Notes under the pieces: generated by a model
Database searches by the model: none
What the model was told of the DNA's origin: nothing
Seen by the model: the letters and a program-made list of their open reading frames with translations, nothing else
Assembly (NCBI RefSeq): GCF_004745505.1
Contig: NZ_RKLX01000005.1
Coordinates: 1-64,000, forward strand
Source: Levilactobacillus suantsaiihabitans
GTDB lineage: Bacteria > Bacillota > Bacilli > Lactobacillales > Lactobacillaceae
Length of the DNA stretch: 64,000 nucleotides
Reading direction: 5' to 3'
In this document: one piece after another, positions 57,848-64,000 of the stretch
Numbering within the stretch: position 1 is the stretch's first letter
Layout of the letters: the number at the start of each line of letters is the position of its first letter
Translations under genes and position numbers: made by a program

Positions 57848-59119
57848 ATGATCATGAAAAAAACATTAATTAAAAATATTCACTTATTTAAGGATAGCCA
57901 AAATACAGCCTTGACGGATCTCGTTATTGATGACAAGAAAATTGCTGTAACTAATCGCCAAGATGATCATTACGATGATGTTGTTGATGGTCAATATGGT
58001 TATCTGATTCCAGGATTAATTGATGCGCATACCCATACTAGTCAAGATGGATTAGCGACTTCACTAAAATTTGGTGTTACCACTGAATTAGAAATGATGG
58101 GACGAGCTAATTCGCGTCAACATACAGATGCAGATCAACTGATGGCAGATGTTCGTTCAGCCGGAATGGGGGTCACAGCCAAAGGTGGTCATCCTAGTGA
58201 ATTACAAAAAGGTGCTGGTATCCCAGCCAGCGTTCTAAAAGAGATGGCTGCAATGACTGAATTAGAACGTAATGCCTTTATCGAAGCTCATAAAAAAGCT
58301 CAGGGGAAAAATGGCAGCATTGAAACGCCAGAAGATGCCCGGCATTTTGTTGATGCACAGATTAAAAATGGTGCTAATTATGTTAAAATCATGCTTGATG
58401 ATGGTCGTTATGAAAATGCAGCGCCTTTACCAGTTTTACCGCGTGAAGTTTTACAAGCTGCTGTCGATGAAGGACACCGTCAAAACAAGTTAGTTATTGC
58501 CCATGCTTTGTCACAAGATTTTGCCCTGGAAGCAGTCGAATTGGGTGTCGATGGCTTAGCACACTTGTTTTTAGAACATGATGAAAAGACGCCCGCAATT
58601 TTGGATGCAATTGCGCAAAACCACGTTTTTGTCACACCATGTTTAAGTTTAAATGCTTCATTGACGGGAAATTTACCAACCAATTTGCTTAAAGATCAAC
58701 GTGTCATGTCAAAACTGGCACCTGAATGGCAAGAAAACCTAGCGAGAACTTTCGGTACAGCTACCAATATGGACTTTCAAGCATCACTGCTTAATGTAAA
58801 AGAATTGCATAACCGTGGCGTTGCTATTCTGGCAGGAACTGATGTATCGCAACCAGCACCTAACTTAGGTGGACTAGCACATGGTGCCAGCCTTCATCAT
58901 GAATTACAATTGCTGACACAAGCTGGCTTAACTAACGCTGAAGCTTTGTTAGCAGCAACTAAGACGCCAGCTGATTACTTTGCGACTGATCGTGGGACTA
59001 TAGCTAGCGGCAAGCGAGCTGATCTTGTTTTATTGAAGAATGATCCACTTGAAGATATTCAGGCCACCTTAGACATTCAACAAATCTGGATTGCGGGAAA
59101 AGCAGTCATGTCAATCTAA
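57848..59119 (+). CDS. Metal-dependent amidohydrolase
   Basis: 423 aa of the amidohydrolase superfamily, imidazolonepropionase/prolidase-like branch. Metal ligands are seen in DAHTHTS (about 60-66), the carbamylated or bridging lysine in NYVKIMLDDG, histidines in VIAHALS and GLAHLF, and the catalytic aspartate in LAGTDVSQ. No signal peptide. The substrate may be a cyclic amide, a dipeptide or a xenobiotic; linkage with MarR suggests an inducible detoxification or scavenging role (inference). A GTG/ATG choice at 57848-57854 is open. Confidence 0.85.
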   Translation: MIMKKTLIKNIHLFKDSQNTALTDLVIDDKKIAVTNRQDDHYDDVVDGQYGYLIPGLIDAHTHTSQDGLATSLKFGVTTELEMMGRANSRQHTDADQLMADVRSAGMGVTAKGGHPSELQKGAGIPASVLKEMAAMTELERNAFIEAHKKAQGKNGSIETPEDARHFVDAQIKNGANYVKIMLDDGRYENAAPLPVLPREVLQAAVDEGHRQNKLVIAHALSQDFALEAVELGVDGLAHLFLEHDEKTPAILDAIAQNHVFVTPCLSLNASLTGNLPTNLLKDQRVMSKLAPEWQENLARTFGTATNMDFQASLLNVKELHNRGVAILAGTDVSQPAPNLGGLAHGASLHHELQLLTQAGLTNAEALLAATKTPADYFATDRGTIASGKRADLVLLKNDPLEDIQATLDIQQIWIAGKAVMSI

Positions 59120-59324
59120 TGTAGTTTTATGAATGTTGTTATCCAAACGTTTTCTCAATAATCATATAAACCACATCGTATTAGCTTTACGGTTATCATC
59201 CAACGACGTGCTTGACATTGATAAAGATACTATTTGAAATAGATAAGCATCAACAAATAGTCACACCGAATTAAAGAAGATACTTGTTTGATAGGCTGAG
59301 AAGTCAATATTTTTAATACAATAA

Positions 59325-59368
59325 AAATTAGGATTGAACTATGAGTTATGATAGTTCAATCCTAATTT
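59325..59368 (+). terminator. Perfect 18-bp hairpin after the amidohydrolase
   Basis: AAATTAGGATTGAACTAT and its exact complement are separated by 8 nt. Both sides are A/T-rich, so it can terminate in either direction. It marks the right side of the AT-rich island. Confidence 0.7.
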
Positions 59369-59440
59369 ACTGTTTTCATCGACTTTATATTTTAAAACTT
59401 CTGTAATTCAGCAACTAAATCATCTGCATTAATTCCAAAT

Positions 59441-59478
59441 AAAAAACCCACCCAAGAACTTTCTAAACTTGAGTGAGC
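59441..59478 (-). terminator. Terminator, probably for the MerR gene
   Basis: In the minus direction CTCACTCAAG and CTTGGGTGGG pair across an 11-nt loop and are followed by TTTTTT. It lies about 290 nt beyond the MerR stop. Confidence 0.75.
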
Positions 59479-59769
59479 CCCACGGGAACGGTAGGCGGCG
59501 AGAGAAAAATCACAATTAATTTTCCAGAAAACACGTCGTTTTAGTTTCACGATCGCTTACGCTGACATATTGCCAACGTAGTCCATGCGCAAGATAAACG
59601 CGCTATTACTAATGGTTATTCGCCTGGTTTCACAACACGTCAACAACATGATTGACCACCAATCCAGCCAGAAGATCGATTGGTATCGAAAGTTTTTTCT
59701 GCCACCTACGAGAAATGTTCCCGTGACTTCAGATTACCATTGTTACCGGCGATAAACAATCAAATCGCC

Positions 59770-60219
59770 CTAATTCTTGGTATCAATCAGCTGAAAGTGC
59801 CAGTGGCCGTCAATTCTTTGCGCGACCAAATTTTTGCCGGGTTCCGGATCGAACGGGCCTAAGTCGATACTGGCCTGCCGATTGTCCTCATCAATGGCCA
59901 TATTGACGAAGCGACCCTCGAAAAATGACCGCAACATGTCGAAGTAATTGGACCGCCGTTGTGACCGCTTGGCCGCCCCCACTAAGGTGTAGCCATCATC
60001 CAGGTACGTCTTGATCTGCTGGACTTTTAGCACCGTCTTATAGGAAAACTTCCGGTTTTTCCCGTCGGTCGCCACCTCGCTGTGAATGTAGCCCTTGCTC
60101 TCCCAGTAGCGAATCTGACTCTGTGAGACCCCCGTCGCCGCGGCCACGTCGCCAATGCCCAAAATCAAATCTTCAATTGGCATTCTCTTTAATAAGTTTG
60201 ATGCATCTTCGTCCATCAT
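59770..60219 (-). CDS. MerR-family regulator
   Basis: 149 aa. The winged helix (LGIGDVAAATGVSQSQIRYWESKGYIHSEV) and a helical region (VQQIKTYLDDGYTLVGAAKRSQRRSNYF) match MerR proteins of the kind paired with MFS exporters in lactobacilli. No cysteine pair, so it is not a metal sensor. GGGAGG lies before the first of two ATGs. It is divergent from the MFS gene and shares its control region. Confidence 0.88.
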   Translation of the reverse strand: MMDEDASNLLKRMPIEDLILGIGDVAAATGVSQSQIRYWESKGYIHSEVATDGKNRKFSYKTVLKVQQIKTYLDDGYTLVGAAKRSQRRSNYFDMLRSFFEGRFVNMAIDEDNRQASIDLGPFDPEPGKNLVAQRIDGHWHFQLIDTKN

Positions 60220-60332
60220 GGGTACCTCCCACCTTTCTGCTCCCCTTACGCCGAAAACCCGGTATTGTGTAAATGAAAGCGGTTGTGAAATTTATGAGTT
60301 CTTCTATTATCATTGTATCCTTTTCTCCAACC

Positions 60333-60394
60333 AGTATAGATATTTTAAAAAGAATGTCAAGCTAGTTGACAAGGACCCTAAATCTGCGTATAGT
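60333..60394. promoter_or_regulatory. Back-to-back promoters merR / MFS
   Basis: The minus promoter has TTGACA (60355-60360) and TATACT (60333-60338) at 16 bp. The plus promoter has TTGACA (60366-60371) and TATAGT (60389-60394) at 17 bp. The two -35 boxes are 5 bp apart and form the palindrome TGTCAAGCTAGTTGACA. Confidence 0.8.
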
Positions 60395-60434
60395 AGTCCC
60401 AGAATTAATTTTATGGATAAAGAGGGAATATACA

Positions 60435-61937
60435 TTGGGAACTGCAATTGATACCAATGGAAAGTCCTATAGCCGGACGCTACTGGTCGTCTTGCTACTG
60501 GTCGGGACTTTCTGTACGGTGCTGAACCAAACCATTTTAAGTACTGCCTATCCAACCTTGATGAAGGCCTTTGATGTCTCGACCTCCACCGTTCAATGGT
60601 TGACGACTGGTTTCTTGTTAGTCAACGGGATCATGATCCCAATTAGCGCTTGGCTGCTGACGACCATCAGCTCCAAGTGGTTATATATCGGCGCGATGTC
60701 AACCTTCCTATTAGGAACGATTCTCTGTTGGTCTGCCGTGAGCTTTCCCATGTTACTCATTGGCCGACTCATTCAAGCCGTGGGTGTCGGGGTATCGATG
60801 CCACTCTTACAAACGTTGATGCTGACTATCTTCCCGGCTAACAAACGGGGAACTGCCATGGGCCTGGCCGGAATCGTTATCGGGTTAGCCCCAGCGATTG
60901 GACCGACACTGTCTGGGTGGGTCATTGACAACTGGACTTGGCGTGACCTGTTCGGCATGATCATTCCAATCGTGGCTATCGTGGTCATTGCCAGTTTCTG
61001 GATCATGCACAGTGTTTTGGAAACGCACAAGGAACCGCTGGATCTCTTATCCATCGTGTTATCCACGATTGGGTTTGGGAGCATGCTGTACGGTTTCTCC
61101 TCTGTAGGTGACGACGGCTGGGGCAGTACGATCGTGCTGTCGACCTTAGCCATTGGGTTCATCTTCGTGGGTCTCTTCGTTTGGCGTCAACTGACGATGG
61201 ACAAGCCATTCTTAAACTTCCGGGTTTACAAATCTGCTGAATTTACCGTTTCCGCTATCCTGAGTTCCGTGGTCAACATGGCCATGGTCGGGGTCGAAAT
61301 GGTCATTCCTTTGTACCTACAAATGGTCAAGGGCATGTCCGCCTTCCACTCCGGATTAACGCTGTTGGCTGGTGCCCTGATGATGGGGATCATGAGTCCG
61401 ATTACCGGTCGGGCCTTTGACCGCTTCGGTGCCAAGCGTTTAGCCACGATGGGGATGTTCTTACTGACCGTCGGGACCTTACCATTCGTTTGGATCACTA
61501 AGGAAACTTCCACGTTGTACATCGTCTTGCTCTACGCACTGCGGATGTTTGGGATTGCCATGGTCATGATGCCTGCCACGACCGCTGGGATGAACGCCTT
61601 ACCATTGAACATGATCTCTCACGGGACGGCCGTCAACAACACCCAACGGCAAGTGGCCAGTTCCGTGGGGACCGCCATCTTGATCAGTGTCTTGACCAAC
61701 GTCACCAAGGGCCAAATGCCAGCCAAGCACGTCTTGAAGAGTGACCCACTGAGCTACGCCAACGGGGCCATCAACGCCACGCTGTCTGGTTACCACGCCG
61801 CCTTTTGGATTGCTGTCGGCTTCTGTGTGGTCGCCTTGGTCATCGCCTTTTTCTTAAAGGGCAGCAACCGCTCGATTCATTTAGCTGACAAGAGCGCAGC
61901 CGAAGAAAACAAAGCCACTGAAGGAGGTGCCGCATAA
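60435..61937 (+). CDS. MFS drug exporter, DHA2 family (14 spans)
   Basis: 500 aa from TTG 60435 (MGTAIDTNGKSYSRTLLVVLLLVG), AGAGGG lying 8 nt before; the longer frame would start inside the promoter. DHA2 marks: NQTILSTAYPTL (motif D1), GRLIQAVGVGVSMPLLQTL (motif B) and GLAPAIGPTLSGWVID (motif C of antiporters). It likely exports lipophilic drugs or metabolites by proton antiport; regulation by the divergent MerR protein is inferred. Confidence 0.92.
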   Translation: MGTAIDTNGKSYSRTLLVVLLLVGTFCTVLNQTILSTAYPTLMKAFDVSTSTVQWLTTGFLLVNGIMIPISAWLLTTISSKWLYIGAMSTFLLGTILCWSAVSFPMLLIGRLIQAVGVGVSMPLLQTLMLTIFPANKRGTAMGLAGIVIGLAPAIGPTLSGWVIDNWTWRDLFGMIIPIVAIVVIASFWIMHSVLETHKEPLDLLSIVLSTIGFGSMLYGFSSVGDDGWGSTIVLSTLAIGFIFVGLFVWRQLTMDKPFLNFRVYKSAEFTVSAILSSVVNMAMVGVEMVIPLYLQMVKGMSAFHSGLTLLAGALMMGIMSPITGRAFDRFGAKRLATMGMFLLTVGTLPFVWITKETSTLYIVLLYALRMFGIAMVMMPATTAGMNALPLNMISHGTAVNNTQRQVASSVGTAILISVLTNVTKGQMPAKHVLKSDPLSYANGAINATLSGYHAAFWIAVGFCVVALVIAFFLKGSNRSIHLADKSAAEENKATEGGAA

Positions 61938-62659
61938 TGATCGTCTTTACGCTGATTATCTTTGCTGTTCTGTCCTTCGTTTGCAACGTCTACATTGCCA
62001 ACCGGCCCCTCAGCAACATCCTCACCGCTATTTCCGTGATCGGCCTGCTGACCAGTATCTTCTTCATGGTGAAAAATGACCATGACCACTACGGCCTGCA
62101 CGAAGTCACCCAAACGTCGACGCAAAAGATCTACTCGGCTTCCCCGTCGAAACAACTCCCGATGATGATCTATCAATCCATCGGGACGGCCGACAAGCAC
62201 CAGGTCTACGTTTACAAGACCAGTGCTAACGCCAAGAAGACCCAACACACCCGGGCCAAGGTCACGACCAAAAACGTCGTCAAGCGGACCACGGGTGCCA
62301 ACCGGATTGTCACCAAGAAGGTGTACCGCGAATACAAGAACGGCGCCTACAAGTTCTGGTTCGGTCTGTCCGGTAACGGTCACAAGTACGTGAAGGAAAC
62401 CAATACCATTTACATCAACAAGAACTGGACCGTCTTGAGTACGGCCCAAGCCAAGAAGCTTCAAGCTTTAACCAAGTCCAAGAGCTTCCAGGCTAAACAA
62501 AAAGCGGCCGCTACGGCCTACGTCAAGAAAGCCGTCATGGCTGCCATGACCAAGAACCCTAGCATGTCCGCTGCGCAACAAAAACAGGTCACCAAACAAG
62601 CCACCGCTGCTTACCAAGCCCAAGCAATGAAGCAATTGATTGCTCAGGTCAAGAAGTAA
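61937..62659 (+). CDS. DUF4811-type membrane-anchored protein
   Basis: 240 aa with two N-terminal membrane segments (about 1-20 and 27-47), then a lysine-rich domain that ends in a coiled, Ala/Gln/Lys-rich tail. Similar proteins are found behind MFS exporters in lactobacilli; no function is known. Its ATG overlaps the MFS stop as TAATG, and GGAGG is in the MFS end, so the two proteins are made together. Confidence 0.8.
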   Translation: MIVFTLIIFAVLSFVCNVYIANRPLSNILTAISVIGLLTSIFFMVKNDHDHYGLHEVTQTSTQKIYSASPSKQLPMMIYQSIGTADKHQVYVYKTSANAKKTQHTRAKVTTKNVVKRTTGANRIVTKKVYREYKNGAYKFWFGLSGNGHKYVKETNTIYINKNWTVLSTAQAKKLQALTKSKSFQAKQKAAATAYVKKAVMAAMTKNPSMSAAQQKQVTKQATAAYQAQAMKQLIAQVKK

Positions 62660-62671
62660 CCGCGTGTCGCA

Positions 62672-62720
62672 AACAGGCCCCGTCACTACCGTCATTGGTG
62701 GTGATGGGGCCTGTTTTTTT
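62672..62720 (+). terminator. Terminator after the MFS-DUF4811 operon
   Basis: AACAGGCCCC-GTCACTACC and GGTGGTGA-GGGGCCTGTT form a stem of about 18 bp with one bulge, then seven T. Confidence 0.92.
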
Positions 62721-62758
62721 GTGGCTTGGGGGGGGATGGCCGACGAAGATTGTGGGAA

Positions 62759-62880
62759 CTGGCCGCCTTACCGTTGCGCAACTGCCAGGCTGGAACGCTG
62801 GGGAACAACCGCCCCGAGCCTGAAAAACGGTCTCGTGGCTTGCTGAACCTGGCTCTGTGCCACTCCCGGCTACAGAGACG
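62759..62880 (-). repeat. Degenerate module-B copy (R5)
   Basis: Starts TGGCCGCCTTACCGTTGCGC, then GGCTGGAACGCTGGGGAA, GAGCCTGAAAAACGGTCTC, and ends CCCGGCTACAGAGAC. The internal stems are partly lost. It faces copy R6, 180 bp away. Confidence 0.6.
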
Positions 62881-63053
62881 GTTAACGACGCTATCCGCTA
62901 AAACCGCAGGCCCCCACCACAAATCGACTGTTAGGCTACTACCAACAACTATCTTAGAACATCCCCGGCCATTGGCACCATTTCGCCAGTAACCTCCCCA
63001 CCGTGTCAGTGACCATTCGACTCTTTTCACCCGCTGCGGGTACGCACACCGGT

Positions 63054-63235
63054 TAGCCGTGAGTGAAGTGAAATCTAGGCTCAGCCGGGGAATTTAGTTG
63101 CGTTCTTGGCTACCAAATTGGTGTCTTTGAGACGTGGGGTTCGGCTCAAAGCAAGGCTGGCGACCGCTCTTTGGCGCCAACCGTCCTTCCCCAGCGTTCC
63201 AGCCTAGAATTTCACGTAACGGTAAGGCGCCCAGC
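63054..63235 (+). repeat. Module-B element (copy R6)
   Basis: Closed by GTGAAATCTAGGCT (63068-63081) and AGCCTAGAATTTCAC (63201-63215), complementary with one bulge. It keeps the GTGTCT-TTG-AGACGT hairpin and GGCTCAAAGC, and ends AACGGTAAGGCGCCCAGC. The sequence is divergent from R1-R3 but has the same architecture. Confidence 0.75.
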
Positions 63236-63270
63236 CCCCGTTGCCGTTGCAATACGGCCAAAAAATGCCG

Positions 63271-63310
63271 AAAAAAAAGCAGCTCACGGCCGGAATCCGT
63301 GGAGCTGCTG
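63271..63310 (-). terminator. Terminator after the small MerR-like gene
   Basis: AGCAGCTCCACGG and CCGTGAGCTGCT form the stem; eight T follow in the minus direction. Confidence 0.9.
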
Positions 63311-63341
63311 AGTGGGTCATTTTACCGATTCATTACCTTAA

Positions 63342-63581
63342 CTAGTTCACCTGGGTTAGTTGCGTTTGGCCTTTGCGGCAGCGTGGTAACAACCCGGACA
63401 AGTCGTCTAAAGACGTCCCGTTATCCTGAAAACATTGAATCATGTCGATCCAGTACAAATCTGAATCATCGAATTCCGTTGCGGAATGGTCCTTACCTAA
63501 CAGCCCGTTCTTAACGTAATCCTCAATGCGGCTCGCGTCCACGTGTGCAGATGCTGCCAATTCAGTTAAGTTCATCTTCAT
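63342..63581 (-). CDS. Short MerR-like DNA-binding protein
   Basis: 79 aa from ATG 63581 (MKMNLTELAASAHVDASRIEDYVKNGLLG), GAGGG lying 9 nt upstream. It has a MerR-like first helix-turn-helix and the segment DLYWIDMIQCFQDNGTSLDDLSGLLP, but no room for the dimerisation coil or an effector domain. It has its own promoter and terminator, so the short form seems genuine. Divergent from azlC, which it may regulate (inference). Confidence 0.7.
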   Translation of the reverse strand: MKMNLTELAASAHVDASRIEDYVKNGLLGKDHSATEFDDSDLYWIDMIQCFQDNGTSLDDLSGLLPRCRKGQTQLTQVN

Positions 63582-63619
63582 CGCCCGTACCCTCACTTTC
63601 ATTCGTTATCAATGAGAGT

Positions 63620-63648
63620 ATCATACAACCACCTTTACCGAAATGCAA
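63620..63648 (-). promoter_or_regulatory. Promoter of the short MerR-like gene
   Basis: The -35 TTGCAT (63643-63648), 17-bp spacer and -10 TATGAT (63620-63625). Confidence 0.75.
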
Positions 63649-63768
63649 CCTTTTCCGCCCAGAAAATTCAAGTGTTTTTGAGCGAATAAATTACGGGTTT
63701 ACGTCACCATAAGTTAGCGCTAAACTGGAGATTAAAATCCCATTAGAGTTTAGAAAGGAAGTTTGTCC

Positions 63769-64000
63769 ATGGGGCCTTCTCTGACCTTTAAGACCGGCGT
63801 TCGTGACGTTTTACCAACCGTCTTCGGCTACATTGGTGTCGGCCTGGCGTTTGGCATCGTCGCCCACACCAGCCACCTCAGTTTATTGGTGGTCGCCGGA
63901 TTATCTTTTATCGTTTACGCCGGTTCTGCCCAATTTATCATTACCAGTATGTTGCTCTTACACGACCCGCTTTCCGCAATTTTTATCTCGACATTTCTGG
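63769..64000 (+). CDS. azlC: AzlC-family branched-chain amino acid exporter subunit, 5' part
   Basis: The first 77 residues are in the window (MGPSLTFKTGVRDVLPTVFGYIGVGLAFG...). Membrane segments and the FIVYAGSAQFI motif identify AzlC, the large subunit that with AzlD exports branched-chain amino acids. GAAAGGAAG stands before the ATG. The gene runs off the window end. Confidence 0.88.
   Translation, partial: MGPSLTFKTGVRDVLPTVFGYIGVGLAFGIVAHTSHLSLLVVAGLSFIVYAGSAQFIITSMLLLHDPLSAIFISTFL

Larger units (their letters stand above)
59120..59769. other. Gene-poor spacer with hairpins and repeat-end remnant
   Basis: No gene recognised in 650 nt. It holds a perfect hairpin (59325-59368), a terminator (59441-59478), a module-B end remnant (GGGAACGGTAGGCGGCGAG, 59488-59507) and then sequence of changing composition to the MerR stop. 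The part 59550-59740 might be a decayed gene, but no frame is convincing. Confidence 0.5.

Noticed and set aside
59550-59769. Remnant of a transposase or other decayed gene before the MerR gene
   Set aside because: Short frames exist, but none shows a recognisable motif, so I left it as spacer.

Overview
The window is chromosomal DNA of a low-to-mid-GC Gram-positive lactic acid bacterium, most likely of the Lactobacillaceae (a Levilactobacillus-like species is my best guess; this is inference, no marker gene was compared). The reasons are the fused str/S10/spc/alpha ribosomal cluster without tuf, the ctsR-clpC pair without mcsAB, the ECF transporter module after rplQ, the strong Shine-Dalgarno sites with frequent TTG/GTG starts, and regulatory RNAs typical of lactic acid bacteria (L17 downstream element, Lacto-rpoB leader, serS T-box, lysine riboswitch).

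Layout. 1-3.3 kb: the proximal part of an exopolysaccharide operon on the minus strand (Wzz-like chain-length protein, BY-kinase, PHP phosphatase, then a glycosyltransferase that appears cut by an insertion sequence at the window edge). 3.7-27.9 kb: a long minus-strand translation/transcription block (rpsL-rpsG-fusA, a MATE exporter, rpsJ to rplQ with secY, adk, infA, rpoA, then ecfA1-ecfA2-ecfT, truA, rplM, rpsI). 28-29.1 kb: a plus-strand prepilin peptidase and a small orphan protein. 29.5-36.9 kb: rpoC and rpoB. 37-41.7 kb: a TetR regulator, clpC and ctsR. 41.8-42.7 kb: eight tRNA genes. 43.3-48.1 kb: serS, a deoxynucleoside kinase and a riboswitch-controlled lysine permease. 48.2-56.2 kb: accessory genes (two GNATs, an esterase, a PAP2 phosphatase, a broken ThrE-type exporter, a secreted protein, a CDF/DtxR metal pair). 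56.6-59.4 kb: an AT-rich island with MarR, DUF805 and amidohydrolase genes. 59.7-64 kb: a MerR regulator divergent from an MFS drug exporter and a DUF4811 protein, a short MerR-like protein, and the start of azlC.

The most striking non-genic content is a set of dispersed, GC-rich, protein-free elements in the intergenic spaces from 29 kb onward. One family (A) is a hairpin element with a 14-bp stem, present five times; one copy has its 5' arm amplified into a 42/44-bp tandem array. A second family is a composite of two modules (C and B), about 0.5 kb long. Its stems are kept by compensatory base changes between copies, which points to selection or mechanism acting on secondary structure. I could not match it to an element I know and consider it the best candidate for something undescribed. 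Most housekeeping genes are ordinary; several promoters carry perfect inverted repeats that look like operators.
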